A stretch of DNA of 64,000 nucleotides from JAQVCM01 sp040403095 (GTDB lineage: Bacteria; Bacteroidota; Bacteroidia; Flavobacteriales_D; Crocinitomicaceae): assembly GCA_040403095.1 (NCBI GenBank), contig JBBALI010000015.1, positions 11,961-75,960 of the forward strand, written 5' to 3'. The position numbers were made by a program, and so were the translations under genes. The notes under the pieces were generated by a model that ran no database searches, was not told the origin of the DNA, and saw nothing but the letters and a program-made list of their open reading frames with translations. Shown piece by piece: positions 27,314-36,700 of the stretch (position 1 is its first letter; every line of letters starts with the position of its first letter).

Positions 27314-27616
27314 CTAATGAGACATTCCGTCAAACCATTCTTCAATCGTCCAAGCTTCTGCTTTTTCCTGAAACCATGGCTTGATTGTGGGCCAAACGAC
27401 GCCAAATAATTCAGAATCACGGTAATTGTTGAGTGCGTTTTCATCTTCCCATTTGCTATAAGTGAAAACAATATTGGGTTGACTTTTGTCTCTCAACAAC
27501 TTCATTCCAAAGCAATTTGGCTGCTTAGCTACTTGCCATTTGATTGTCTCAAAAAAAGACAAAAAAGCATCGATTTTTTCAGGTTGAAAATTTAATTTGA
27601 CAATGCGTGTAATCAT
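27314..27616 (-). CDS. ABM-superfamily monooxygenase-like protein
   Basis: A 100-residue ferredoxin-like protein with the antibiotic biosynthesis monooxygenase (ABM) layout: strand MITRIVKLNFQPEKIDAFLS, a helix, CFGMKLLRDKSQPNIVFTYSKWED and a C-terminal helix. Such proteins are dimeric and act as monooxygenases, quinol or haem-degrading enzymes, or as carriers of unknown role. It sits 7 bases after the SAM-hydrolase-like gene and 17 before the kinase gene, suggesting one operon of four. Substrate unknown. Confidence 0.8.
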   Translation of the reverse strand: MITRIVKLNFQPEKIDAFLSFFETIKWQVAKQPNCFGMKLLRDKSQPNIVFTYSKWEDENALNNYRDSELFGVVWPTIKPWFQEKAEAWTIEEWFDGMSH

Positions 27617-27623
27617 AATAAAA

Positions 27624-28481
27624 TCAGAAAAGTGACTCCAATGTTTGTTTGGAACCTCGAGGTGTAAACTCTATTCGTACGATATCTTGTAGATTTATGC
27701 CAAAAAGTGAACTAGCGCCACCATTTCTTCCATTTGCACCTTTATTAATTGCAATTTCCAACATATCATTGCTGTTAAAAACTGCCACTTTTTCTCCCTC
27801 GACTACATCGCTGTAGCTGTTTGAAATTTCTTCAATGTAATATTCTTTCTTTCGAAAATAGATAGTAAATGGCGCATTTTGACCAATTCTTTGAAATAAA
27901 TCCCTGCTGATATTGGTAATTATATTGCCGAAATGATCTACGTGAATTACATTTCCTCTGATTAAATTCTCCTCAGTTACCGCGTTGATTGAAAAAGCTT
28001 TTTTGAATTCATTTTCTGTGGCAAACGTTTCAATTTCAACTTTCTGGCAGATTTTGATAGCAGCAGGGACGAGTATGTTTTTGATCGGAAATTTTAGCAT
28101 ATTTGGATTTGACATCACATCATCCAAACGCCAAAATTTATCTGGTTGATTGCCATCCAACAACAGTCCAAAAAAACCATTGTCATTGGAAACAAAATAA
28201 TGTCCTTCAAACAACATCACTGACGGGAAACTTCCGCTTGAATTTGAACCAAAATTGATAACAGGCTCGCTATCAACAGCACAAATATGAACTGTTCCTT
28301 TGGGGAAATCTCTGAAACAACTTCTCACAAAATAAGCTTCTTGTATGACATCAAATGCATTCACATGATGCGAAATATCAACAATTTGCACACCCGACTC
28401 CTGACTGAAAATTGAACCTTTCAGTGCAGCCACATAGTGATCCATCAATCCCATGTCTGTCGTAAGTGTAATGATTTGCAT
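27624..28481 (-). CDS. SAM hydroxide adenosyltransferase family protein (DUF62)
   Basis: A 285-residue protein of the DUF62/fluorinase-like family. Hallmarks are the N-terminal LTTDMGLMDHYVAALKG, VDISHHVNAFDVIQEAY and HICAVDSEPV; the usual VDPGVG is VDSEPV here. The C-terminal barrel follows after IHVDHFGNIITNI. Most relatives hydrolyse S-adenosylmethionine to adenosine and methionine; a few halogenate. The physiological role is unclear. It leads an operon with the ABM protein and a LytTR two-component system, an arrangement I have not seen described. Confidence 0.88.
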   Translation of the reverse strand: MQIITLTTDMGLMDHYVAALKGSIFSQESGVQIVDISHHVNAFDVIQEAYFVRSCFRDFPKGTVHICAVDSEPVINFGSNSSGSFPSVMLFEGHYFVSNDNGFFGLLLDGNQPDKFWRLDDVMSNPNMLKFPIKNILVPAAIKICQKVEIETFATENEFKKAFSINAVTEENLIRGNVIHVDHFGNIITNISRDLFQRIGQNAPFTIYFRKKEYYIEEISNSYSDVVEGEKVAVFNSNDMLEIAINKGANGRNGGASSLFGINLQDIVRIEFTPRGSKQTLESLF

Positions 28482-28542
28482 CTTCCTATTATTTTGGAGA
28501 AATTATTCCTAAATTTGTTTTCAAAAATAAGGTTTATTTCCA

Positions 28543-28550
28543 CAAATATA
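28543..28550 (-). promoter_or_regulatory. -7 box TATATTTG for the DUF62-led operon
   Basis: Exact TAnnTTTG match on the minus strand, 61 bases before the ATG at 28481. The -33 region is not convincing. Confidence 0.4.
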
Positions 28551-28575
28551 AAGTTTAACGCATCATAAATTATTA

Positions 28576-29556
28576 TTGAACTTGGAGAAAAATATAGAAA
28601 TTGAAGGAATAAATCCTGTTGAATTATTCGGTGTCAACAATATTAACTTGTCAAAAATCAAAAGTTTTTTTCCAAAACTAAAGATTGTTTCTCGTGGAAA
28701 CCTGATTACCATTGTCGGTGACCCTGAAGTGACGACAATTTTCGAAATCAAATTCCAAATGATTTTGAAGTATTTTCATAAATTCAATCAAATTACTGAA
28801 AATGCCATTGAACAAATCATGTTTGACGACGGAACTACTCCTGAAACAAACGATGGGTCAGAAACACTTGTTCATGGAAATGGTGGAGTAAAAATCAAAG
28901 CGAAAACGATCAATCAAAGAAAATTGGTCAAGGCTGTCAACGAAAATGACATGGTTTTCGCTGTCGGTCCAGCGGGTACCGGAAAAACCTACACAGCAGT
29001 AGCACTTGCCGTTCGTGCACTAAAAGCAAAAGAAGTTAAAAGAATAATTCTCACGCGTCCTGCGGTGGAAGCTGGTGAAAATTTAGGTTTTCTTCCAGGA
29101 GATATGAAGGAAAAACTAGATCCTTACATGATGCCGCTTTATGATGCATTGCGCGACATGATTCCACCAGAAAAATTAGCAGATTTGATTGACATTGGAA
29201 TCATTGAAATTGCACCTTTGGCTTTCATGAGAGGTAGAACATTAGACAAAGCTTTTGTCATTCTTGATGAAGCACAAAACGCAACCGTCATGCAAATGAA
29301 AATGTTTTTAACGCGCATGGGACAAACCGCAAACTTCGTTATTACTGGCGATATGTCGCAAATTGATTTACCGAGAAAACAACGCTCAGGACTTTCTTAT
29401 GCGCTTGATGCGTTGAAAGACATCGATGGAATTGAAATTATCAGACTGAATCAAAGTGATGTAATTAGACATCCATTGGTAAAGAAAATAATTGACGCTT
29501 TTGAAAAAGCTGAAGCTGCTGAACAAAAATTAAAAGACGAAAAAGATAAAGCATAA
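28576..29556 (+). CDS. phoH: PhoH family ATPase (YbeZ-like)
   Basis: A 326-residue protein: an N-terminal KH-like segment (residues about 1-95) and a P-loop ATPase with Walker A GPAGTGKTYTA and Walker B AFVILDEAQNAT. The family signature LTRPAVEAGENLGFLPGDM is complete. It is linked to RNA metabolism and ribosome maturation with YbeY. The start is a TTG at 28576 (then NLEKNIEIEG), since no ATG lies before the conserved region; a second TTG at 28582 is possible. It is followed after 10 bases by purC, a pairing I recall from other Bacteroidota. Confidence 0.93.
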   Translation: MNLEKNIEIEGINPVELFGVNNINLSKIKSFFPKLKIVSRGNLITIVGDPEVTTIFEIKFQMILKYFHKFNQITENAIEQIMFDDGTTPETNDGSETLVHGNGGVKIKAKTINQRKLVKAVNENDMVFAVGPAGTGKTYTAVALAVRALKAKEVKRIILTRPAVEAGENLGFLPGDMKEKLDPYMMPLYDALRDMIPPEKLADLIDIGIIEIAPLAFMRGRTLDKAFVILDEAQNATVMQMKMFLTRMGQTANFVITGDMSQIDLPRKQRSGLSYALDALKDIDGIEIIRLNQSDVIRHPLVKKIIDAFEKAEAAEQKLKDEKDKA

Positions 29557-29566
29557 ATTCAAAAAA

Positions 29567-30523
29567 ATGAATCAAACAATTACAGACACCAATTACAATT
29601 TCCCTGGTCAGGAAGCGATTTACAAAGGAAAAGTACGCGAAGTTTACTCTCTAAAAAATGATGTTCTAGTGATGATTGCTTCAGATAGAATTTCTGCTTT
29701 TGATCACATACTACCAAAGGGAATTCCATACAAAGGGCAAGTTTTAAACCAAGTTGCAACCATGTTTTTGGAAGCAACGAGGGACATTGTTCCGAATTGG
29801 TTGATTGGTACTCCAGATCCTTGCGTCGCAGTTGGATTAAAATGCGAGCCAATTCGTGTTGAAATGGTCATTCGCGGATATTTAGCTGGTCACAGTGCGA
29901 GAGAATACAAAGCTGGAAAACGTATTTTATGTGGTGTTGCGTTGCCAGAAGACATGAAAGAGAATGACAAATTTCCTGAACCTATCATTACGCCTGCTTC
30001 AAAAGCGGAAGAAGGACATGATGAAGACATTTCTAGGGAAGAAATCATTGCGCAAAACATTGTTCCTGAGGAAGTTTATGTTCAATTGGAAAATTACACA
30101 CGTGCTTTGTTTCAAAGAGGAACCGAGATGGCTGCTGAAAGAGGATTGATTTTGGTCGATACAAAATATGAATTTGGAATCAAAGACGGTAAAGTTTACC
30201 TAATTGACGAAATTCATACGCCTGATTCTTCTAGATACTTTTATGCTGATGGTTATGCTGAAAGACAAGAGAATGGCGAAGCACAAAAACAATTATCAAA
30301 GGAGTTTGTGCGTCAATGGTTAATTGAACACGATTTCCAAGGTTTAGATGGTCAGAATATGCCTTTCATGCCAGATGAATTTGTAAATGTAATCACTGAA
30401 AGATACATTGAACTTTATGAAAAAATCATAGGGAAACCTTTTGATAAGGCAGACAATTCTAATATCGAAGCACGAATTGAAAAAAATGTTGTTGCGTTTT
30501 TAAACGAGAAAAGTTTAATTTAA
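29567..30523 (+). CDS. purC: phosphoribosylaminoimidazole-succinocarboxamide synthase
   Basis: A 318-residue SAICAR synthetase. Conserved segments are YKGKVREVYSL, ASDRISAFDHILP, VRGYLAGHSAREY-like IRGYLAGHS, and DTKYEFGIKDGKVYLIDEIHTPDSSRY. It ligates aspartate to CAIR in purine synthesis with ATP. Length suits the longer eukaryote-like form rather than the ~240-residue E. coli form. It is cotranscribed with phoH and ends at a strong terminator. Confidence 0.97.
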   Translation: MNQTITDTNYNFPGQEAIYKGKVREVYSLKNDVLVMIASDRISAFDHILPKGIPYKGQVLNQVATMFLEATRDIVPNWLIGTPDPCVAVGLKCEPIRVEMVIRGYLAGHSAREYKAGKRILCGVALPEDMKENDKFPEPIITPASKAEEGHDEDISREEIIAQNIVPEEVYVQLENYTRALFQRGTEMAAERGLILVDTKYEFGIKDGKVYLIDEIHTPDSSRYFYADGYAERQENGEAQKQLSKEFVRQWLIEHDFQGLDGQNMPFMPDEFVNVITERYIELYEKIIGKPFDKADNSNIEARIEKNVVAFLNEKSLI

Positions 30524-30546
30524 TCACATTATAAATATTTCAACGG

Positions 30547-30577
30547 AGGCAGCTTTTCAAGTTGCCTTTTGTTTTTT
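30547..30577 (+). terminator. rho-independent terminator after purC
   Basis: Hairpin AGGCAGCTT (30547-30555) with AAGTTGCCT (30559-30567), one G-U pair, loop of three, followed by TTTGTTTTTT. The distal arm lies inside the last codons of the converging SDR gene. Confidence 0.8.
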
Positions 30578-31354
30578 AATGAGATTCCAAAACAGCTTTT
30601 GAGGCAAAAATCTTCTCAATACAACCGCCAAGGTTTCTTTATTTCCAATCAATATTTCTCTTTTTTTCTTCGAAACGGCATTCAATAAAATTGATACACA
30701 TTCTTCTGCCGACATTCCAGTTACTTGATTGTGATCCATCAATCCATGCTTTTCACCCGAAGCAGTCAAAGCATTCGTAGAAATGGGTGTATTGATTTTT
30801 CCAGGACAAGAAATGGTCACAAAAATATTATTTTGGGCTTCTTCAAGGGCTAAACTTTCATAAAAACCTTGCAAAGCATGTTTGGAAGCGCTGTATGCAG
30901 ATCTCAAATAAAAACCAAACTTTCCTGCGATGCTTGAAGTAATTACAAAATGTCCCGATTGTTGCTTGATAAAGTAGGGTAAAACAGCTTTTGCCAATGC
31001 GATATTTCCAAAGTAGTTGATTTCCATTATTCTTCGATCAACTTCAATCGGCGTTTCAGCAACTGTGGAACGCTGACTTAATCCTCCATTATTGAAAAGA
31101 AAATCAATTTCCCCAAACTTTTCAATGATTTGCTCCACTTTTAAAGCGAAAGTTTCCATTTGCTCTAAATCCAATGGAAGTACAAAATGTCGAGATGGAT
31201 TTTCTAAATGATTGCATACTTCGTGCAACATTTTTTCATTTCTCGCAGACAAAACTACAATTGCACCCTTCTTGGCCAAAGCTTCGCATGTTGCTTTACC
31301 AATTCCTGATGATGCTCCCGTCACCCATGCAATTTTTCCTTGAAAATAATTCAT
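30557..31354 (-). CDS. SDR-family oxidoreductase
   Basis: A short-chain dehydrogenase of 265 residues. TGASSGIG is the nucleotide-binding motif, NNGG the stabilising motif, and Ser/Tyr/Lys catalysis is shown by ITSSIAG and YSASKHALQG. The ATG at 31354 (MNYFQGKIAWV) is preferred over an upstream TTG at 31378, because that TTG overlaps a promoter box. The C-terminus is long and basic. Substrate unknown; similar Bacteroidota proteins are annotated as general dehydrogenases. Its stop codon lies inside the purC terminator hairpin, so the two 3' ends interlock. Confidence 0.88.
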   Translation of the reverse strand: MNYFQGKIAWVTGASSGIGKATCEALAKKGAIVVLSARNEKMLHEVCNHLENPSRHFVLPLDLEQMETFALKVEQIIEKFGEIDFLFNNGGLSQRSTVAETPIEVDRRIMEINYFGNIALAKAVLPYFIKQQSGHFVITSSIAGKFGFYLRSAYSASKHALQGFYESLALEEAQNNIFVTISCPGKINTPISTNALTASGEKHGLMDHNQVTGMSAEECVSILLNAVSKKKREILIGNKETLAVVLRRFLPQKLFWNLIKKQKAT

Positions 31355-31375
31355 CGACCTTTCATTTATTGAAAT

Positions 31376-31404
31376 CAAAATTAAAGAATAAAATCTGCTT
31401 CAAA
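31376..31404 (-). promoter_or_regulatory. SDR gene promoter (TTTG-N17-TAATTTTG)
   Basis: On the minus strand TTTG (31401-31404) is followed after 17 bases by TAATTTTG (31376-31383), matching both Bacteroidota promoter elements and spacing. It ends 21 bases before the ATG at 31354 and decides the start against the TTG at 31378. Confidence 0.7.
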
Positions 31405-31501
31405 CGAAAAAACTGATTATTATCAATTGAAAAACTAACAAAGGTCATTTTCTTAATGGCGATTTGAGCCGAAATTTGTAGTAATCTAAAAAACATAAAT
31501 T

Positions 31502-31783
31502 ATGAGTCACGCTATAGAAAGTACAGAAGGAATTTATAAAGGAAGTGAATTTAATCGATTTGGCTTCATCAGTTTAATAATATTAATGATTGGTTGCTTG
31601 GGAGGAATTGCAGTCGGTTTAGGAGCAATCGAAAGTGTTCTTTCTTTGACACTGATTTTGATTCCAACCATGTTAACCTTGAGCTTATTGCTTTCCGTTT
31701 CACCCATGAAATGGATTATTAATTCTGCATCCGTTTGTGTAATTATCGACTTGATTATGATTGTATTTTACACCATTTATTAA
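31502..31783 (+). CDS. small integral membrane protein, 93 aa
   Basis: A short soluble N-terminus (about 20 residues) precedes three hydrophobic helices (FGFISLIILMIGCLGGIAVGL, then about 45-62 and 70-91). No family is recognised. Codon use and composition match neighbouring genes, and two hairpins follow, so it is probably real. No function is proposed. Confidence 0.55.
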   Translation: MSHAIESTEGIYKGSEFNRFGFISLIILMIGCLGGIAVGLGAIESVLSLTLILIPTMLTLSLLLSVSPMKWIINSASVCVIIDLIMIVFYTIY

Positions 31784-31809
31784 AAAATGCAATGTTGAAT
31801 CAAAAACAG

Positions 31810-31842
31810 AAATCTTAATCTTCGTGGAGTAGTTTAAGATTT
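31810..31842 (+). terminator. possible hairpin after the small membrane protein gene
   Basis: Perfect 9-bp arms AAATCTTAA and TTAAGATTT around 15 bases. AT-only arms and no clear T-run make it weaker than the hairpin 20 bases further on; it may be an accessory structure. Confidence 0.4.
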
Positions 31843-31861
31843 TAATTTGAGTTAGTTGGGA

Positions 31862-31887
31862 GGAATCGAGAAATTGATTCCTTTTTT
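31862..31887 (+). terminator. rho-independent terminator
   Basis: GGAATC (31862-31867) pairs with GATTCC (31876-31881), loop of eight, followed by a run of seven T. It terminates transcription from the 31502 gene towards ispF. Confidence 0.65.
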
Positions 31888-31903
31888 TGTTAATTTGAAA
31901 AGC

Positions 31904-32383
31904 CTACTTTTTATTCAATAAACAAACAGCATAAGCTTTGATAGCCTTTCCTTCTCCAAAAGAATCTACTTTCTCATGAGTTGTGGCCTTCAAAGAAATT
32001 TCTTCGCTGGTCACTTTTAAAAGATTTGCAATAATCTCCATCATATCTGGGATATGCGGATTCAATTTAGGCTTTTCAAGAATGACCGTACAATCAATAT
32101 TGACGACATAAAATCCCTTAGCGGCAATCAAATCATAAACTTTAGAAAGTAATATCTTGCTGTCAATTCCTTTGAATTGCGGATCAGTATCTGCAAAATG
32201 ATATCCAATATCTCTTAAATTAGCTGCACCAAGAAGTGCGTCGCTTATGGCATGTAATAAAACATCTGCATCCGAATGACCAACAGCGCCAAAAGTGGAA
32301 GGAATTTCCTTACCTCCAATCATCAATGTTAATCCATCAGCTAAACGGTGTACATCAACACCAAAACCTATACGAATATTCAT
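31904..32383 (-). CDS. ispF: 2-C-methyl-D-erythritol 2,4-cyclodiphosphate synthase
   Basis: A 159-residue enzyme of standard length. Metal ligands lie in GFGVDVHRL (Asp8, His10) and in HSDADVLLHAISDALLGA (His42); the conserved IGYHFADTDPQFKG and the final KATTHEKVDSFGEGKAI are present. It cyclises CDP-ME-2-phosphate in the MEP isoprenoid pathway. Its ATG directly follows the porV stop codon, so it is likely translated from the porV mRNA, an odd pairing of secretion and isoprenoid genes. Confidence 0.97.
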   Translation of the reverse strand: MNIRIGFGVDVHRLADGLTLMIGGKEIPSTFGAVGHSDADVLLHAISDALLGAANLRDIGYHFADTDPQFKGIDSKILLSKVYDLIAAKGFYVVNIDCTVILEKPKLNPHIPDMMEIIANLLKVTSEEISLKATTHEKVDSFGEGKAIKAYAVCLLNKK

Positions 32384-33652
32384 TTATTCAGGAGCACTTT
32401 CATTTGATTTTGCTGTATTTCCAATTTGAAAACGCAAAGTAAATCGAACAGTATTTGCCAAAGGGTTTCCTTGTCGCAAAGCAGCCAAATAGGAAATATC
32501 AATTCCGATAATTTTGTACTTCAAACCAATTCCAGCATTGAAATATTGACGAGAACCTTTAGTGTAATGTTCATAGAAGAAACCACCTCTAATAGCAAAC
32601 ATATTGTTGTACCAATATTCTAAACCAGTTGCGATATTGATTTCTCTCAATTCCTCTTTAAGTTTAGAACCTTTCTTGATTTCATATTTACCACTTGCAT
32701 CTTGGATATAATCTCCTTGATCATCAACGGCAAGTTGTCCTGGTGCATCACCAAATGATTGTAACATTCCAGAAATGACACCGATATTGTTATTTTTTCC
32801 TGAAATAATCTCTCCAGTCACGGCATCTCTGATTGGTGGTGTTGGAACCAATAATTTTTGAAAATCCAAAGCCAAAGTAAGGCTATTAAATTTATCAAAC
32901 TTCATTGTATATGCACTTCCCAACTTCAAATTCATTGGCAAAAAGTCTCTTTGATCTGTACTTACCTCTGAATAAGCGATCTTATTTCCGATGTTATTGA
33001 TCGTTGCACCCAAGGAAAGAACACCAGCTTTTCCTCCTAATTCAGCTTCTTCATTGTAATAAACAAAAGAAATATCTGAAGCACCTGCTACACCTGCCTT
33101 ACTTGTCCCTCCAGCGGTAACCAAACCTCCTGTCAAATTAGAGTAAGCAAACTTTCCATTAATACCAATACTGAATTTATCAGCCAATTTGAAAGCATAA
33201 CCACCAGCAACTTCAAATTCTGAAGGCTTGTCATCTCTAATTTTAGTTCCTGAATTATCTGTAAAAGTAATTTCTCCCAAACTGAAGAAACGCAAAGCAC
33301 CTGTTACAGCATGTCTTGTTCCAATTCTTTTATATCCAGAAACATAAGACAAAGACATGTCGTTTGTCAATTGTCTCAACCAAGGTGTGTATGAAACACT
33401 AATTTCAGCATCTTCTTTGGAAAAATTCAACATGGCTGTGTTCCAAAATATTGAATGAGAATTCGCGCTCAAAGCTGTACCAGCATCACCCATAGCACCA
33501 GCTCTCGAATCAGGAGTGATACTTAAAAATGGCATTGCCGTCGTAATTGTATTTAACTGTAAATCTTTATTTGAAGCACCTGAGCTGTTTGGTTGAGCCA
33601 TCAAAACTACTGGCGATGAAACTAAAAAGATGAAGCTTAATTTTTTTAACAT
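32384..33652 (-). CDS. porV: type IX secretion system outer-membrane protein PorV (LptO)
   Basis: Start at 33652 gives the signal peptide MLKKLSFIFLVSSPVVLMAQ; an upstream in-frame start at 33682 overlaps a promoter box and is rejected. The ~422-residue mature barrel carries the PorV signature SPDSRAGAMGDAGTALSANS followed by SIFWNTAMLNF and WLRQLTNDMSLSY, and ends in a beta-strand (NTVRFTLRFQIG). PorV shuttles type IX cargo from the translocon to the sortase PorU in the outer membrane. It lies immediately downstream of porU, as in many gliding Bacteroidota. Confidence 0.95.
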   Translation of the reverse strand: MLKKLSFIFLVSSPVVLMAQPNSSGASNKDLQLNTITTAMPFLSITPDSRAGAMGDAGTALSANSHSIFWNTAMLNFSKEDAEISVSYTPWLRQLTNDMSLSYVSGYKRIGTRHAVTGALRFFSLGEITFTDNSGTKIRDDKPSEFEVAGGYAFKLADKFSIGINGKFAYSNLTGGLVTAGGTSKAGVAGASDISFVYYNEEAELGGKAGVLSLGATINNIGNKIAYSEVSTDQRDFLPMNLKLGSAYTMKFDKFNSLTLALDFQKLLVPTPPIRDAVTGEIISGKNNNIGVISGMLQSFGDAPGQLAVDDQGDYIQDASGKYEIKKGSKLKEELREINIATGLEYWYNNMFAIRGGFFYEHYTKGSRQYFNAGIGLKYKIIGIDISYLAALRQGNPLANTVRFTLRFQIGNTAKSNESAPE

Positions 33653-33679
33653 AAATGTGATATAAATCGAATCAGAAAA

Positions 33680-33687
33680 CAAATATA
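33680..33687 (-). promoter_or_regulatory. internal porV promoter box TATATTTG
   Basis: Exact TAnnTTTG on the minus strand, 27 bases before the porV ATG and within the short porU-porV gap. It suggests porV-ispF can be expressed apart from porU. The -33 region is weak. Confidence 0.45.
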
Positions 33688-33715
33688 CGCAAATCCAACA
33701 CTTTTATTGTGGTAT

Positions 33716-36700
33716 TTACTTTAATAATACTAATTTTTGTATTTTTTCTGCCACATCACCAGTGGGATTTTTTACCGAAATCTTATAGACATAAACACCT
33801 TTACCAATTTGATCTCCAAAATCATCTCTTCCATCCCAATCAATGCCTTCAGTTCTAAATCCAGCAGTTCTGACTGATTGATTGATTGTTTTTACTAATT
33901 TTCCTGAAACAGTAAAAATTTGAATCTGAGTTTCTAAACTCTCACAAACCTGATTATGCTCAAAGAAAAATTGAGTTTTGGTTGTAAAAGGATTAGGATA
34001 ATTAAGCACATGGTCTAAAGAAATTGCTTGTTTTTCAACAACTGTAAAATTAACAGAAGTTTCTGAAGAGTTATTGTTTACATCCCAAATCTTCAAGGTA
34101 AGAGTGTGATTTCCAACTGAAAGTCCAGAAAAATCATAAGATACTTTTCCGCTTTGATATGAATCTAAATTTGCAGTGTAATAATCATTCAATACAATAG
34201 GATCCGAAGTGTTATTATCCAAAATCGCCACAATATCATGTCCAATTCCGTTCCCAACTGTATTCACCCCATTTTCATCAAAAACTTCCGCAATCAATTT
34301 CGGATTTTCGTCCGTCAATCCTCCACTAACAAAGTTTTGATCATTTAAGAATAGCTCAACAGTTGGAGGTACATTGTCATTTAATCCAGCTGAATTTAAT
34401 CCACCTACAACAAATCTCTTGTCTTCACCAAACGCATCAGCCGACGTATTATTCGCATAAAATGAAATCTTTCCATTCCCATATGCATAATTAATGTCCT
34501 TTGGAACAACAAATGTAAAATCAAAATATCCGTTTTTAATAGATGCTTTGCCTTTGTACATCGAATTTCTTTGCGTTGAAAATTCAATAATGGGTGAAGA
34601 AGGATCTTGTCCCAACGTCTTCCCAATTTTAGGTTTATCAAATACCGAAGGGGACAAAACTCCGTCGTAATTTGTCAAAACATTTCCGTTAAAATCTTCT
34701 AAGTGCCCTTTGATATTCATTTTACTCAAAGCTTCAATAGTGTCATTCACCAAATTTGGACTCAAATGGTTGATGCTGTCTGTTACAATTCTATATTTTG
34801 GCAAAGCAATTTTCAATGCTGGATCTCCAATCAAAGTAAAACTTCTCTTATTAACTCCTTCATTTGTAGCATTTTTTGTTCGCCTCATAATTTCACCGAA
34901 AGTCAAAGGCTGAAATAGGTTATCTCTTTGAAAAACATTTTCATAGAACCTTTCTCCTGTTGTTGAATTTACATCGAAATAAACCGACCTTGTAGTTGTC
35001 ATCAAGGCAATCGCTCCTCCAGTTGGATTCAATGCAACCCATTCTCCAGCTGAAACTCTACTGGGGTCATCATACTTAGTAAATTCACAAGTAGCTGAAA
35101 CAAATAAATTCATTTTGTTTAAATTTGACCAAGACAAAATCTGGGGAATGGTAATTATCCGTTCCAAGGCTGCTCCCGCTTCACCTCCATGTCCCACATA
35201 ATTTACAACCAAAGCACCACGTTGTATCCTCTCTGTTATCGCGTCATAAACATCTGGATATCTTTGACCACCAGCACCAGAAACTTGAACAAATGCATCA
35301 GTATATAATTTATCTGCATTCATTTCAGGATGATTTGTATTCACTTCTTCATATTGAGGCTCACAATCTTCTCGCACAAAATATCCTCCTTCCTCATCAT
35401 CTGCTATTTGCACGTAATTCAACCTCCAATCGCCAAACGTACCATCTGTATTCGAATTTCCAGAACAGCAGTCTTGGCTAGTATTCAGCAAACTAGATCC
35501 ATTTGTGAGATAAATCTCAACCTTGTCAACTTGTTCTTTCGCATTTTGTGCTGAAGATATCAACATTCTTCCTACCCCAAGATCCATCGCATCCGCATCT
35601 CCAAGTGATTCATTGTCATCCATCATTCCAAAATAATCATCCGTAACCAAAGCATCAATGTGGTTTTCAGAATTTGCAACTTGATAAGTTGGAATGTAAT
35701 TCACATTAGATATAATTCCTTTAGGATCATAGGTTCCGTCACCAAACAAAAGTAAATTTTTTGGCATCAAATCAGGATTCCCATTCGCGCGAACAAAAAA
35801 CATTTTAGCAAACCATTTTATTGCAGTAACATCCAAAGTTCCAGATGAAAATTCATTGTAAACTTGTTCTGTTGTTACAACATGGACAAGCAATCCTTCA
35901 CCTCGATGCAAATTAGCCAATCTTTCAGCTTGATCTTTAAAAACAGCTGGTGTGACAATCAATAAATCTGCATATTCTAAAGCATGTAAATTTTGCGGCA
36001 CGACTTTTCCAACAAAACTTGGACTTAAAAAATTAGTGCCATTTGAAACAATAAATGTTTTTAATGAGTCAGTTCTTGTCACAAAGGTGTAATTGTTTCC
36101 AGTCAAACTCCCAATTTCTGCAACTGGCTTCTGTCTATTTGTAACATTCCAAACAAAACAATTATTAGAAAAATTTCCGATTGAAAATGAACTCACTTTA
36201 CCAACACCAACAGAAACCAAATCTCTTACATACATTTGACTTCCTGCCAAACTCAAATTTGACCGAGCATTTAACTCTATTTTATCTAAATAAGTCATTA
36301 CAGAGGGACTGCTGCGATTCACCACCATTGTCAAAGGCATTGATGACTGTGGAGTTGCGTCTTCAAAAGTTTTTTCCGCCCTTGCAAAATCAGCGGAAAC
36401 AGTTTGTAAAGAAAAATTTGATAAAACCTCAGAACCAATCGAAAGTTGAACAGTATTAGATCCAGAACTTGGATTTGAAGCAACCGAAATTCTAAACTTT
36501 GCAGGAGAGGTTGTCACTACGTTTGGAATACTGAAAGCAAAACTTTTAGTAAGTTCTTCATCAAACAATTCGCCATACCATCTTTGACCGCCCCCAACAA
36601 GCGACTTTAATTCTTGCTCATAAACAGAAAAATAATTAAAAGTTGAAACATTTTGATTTGGCGTTTCTGTGGATGCTTCACTCTGAATTCTGGCAGGTGG

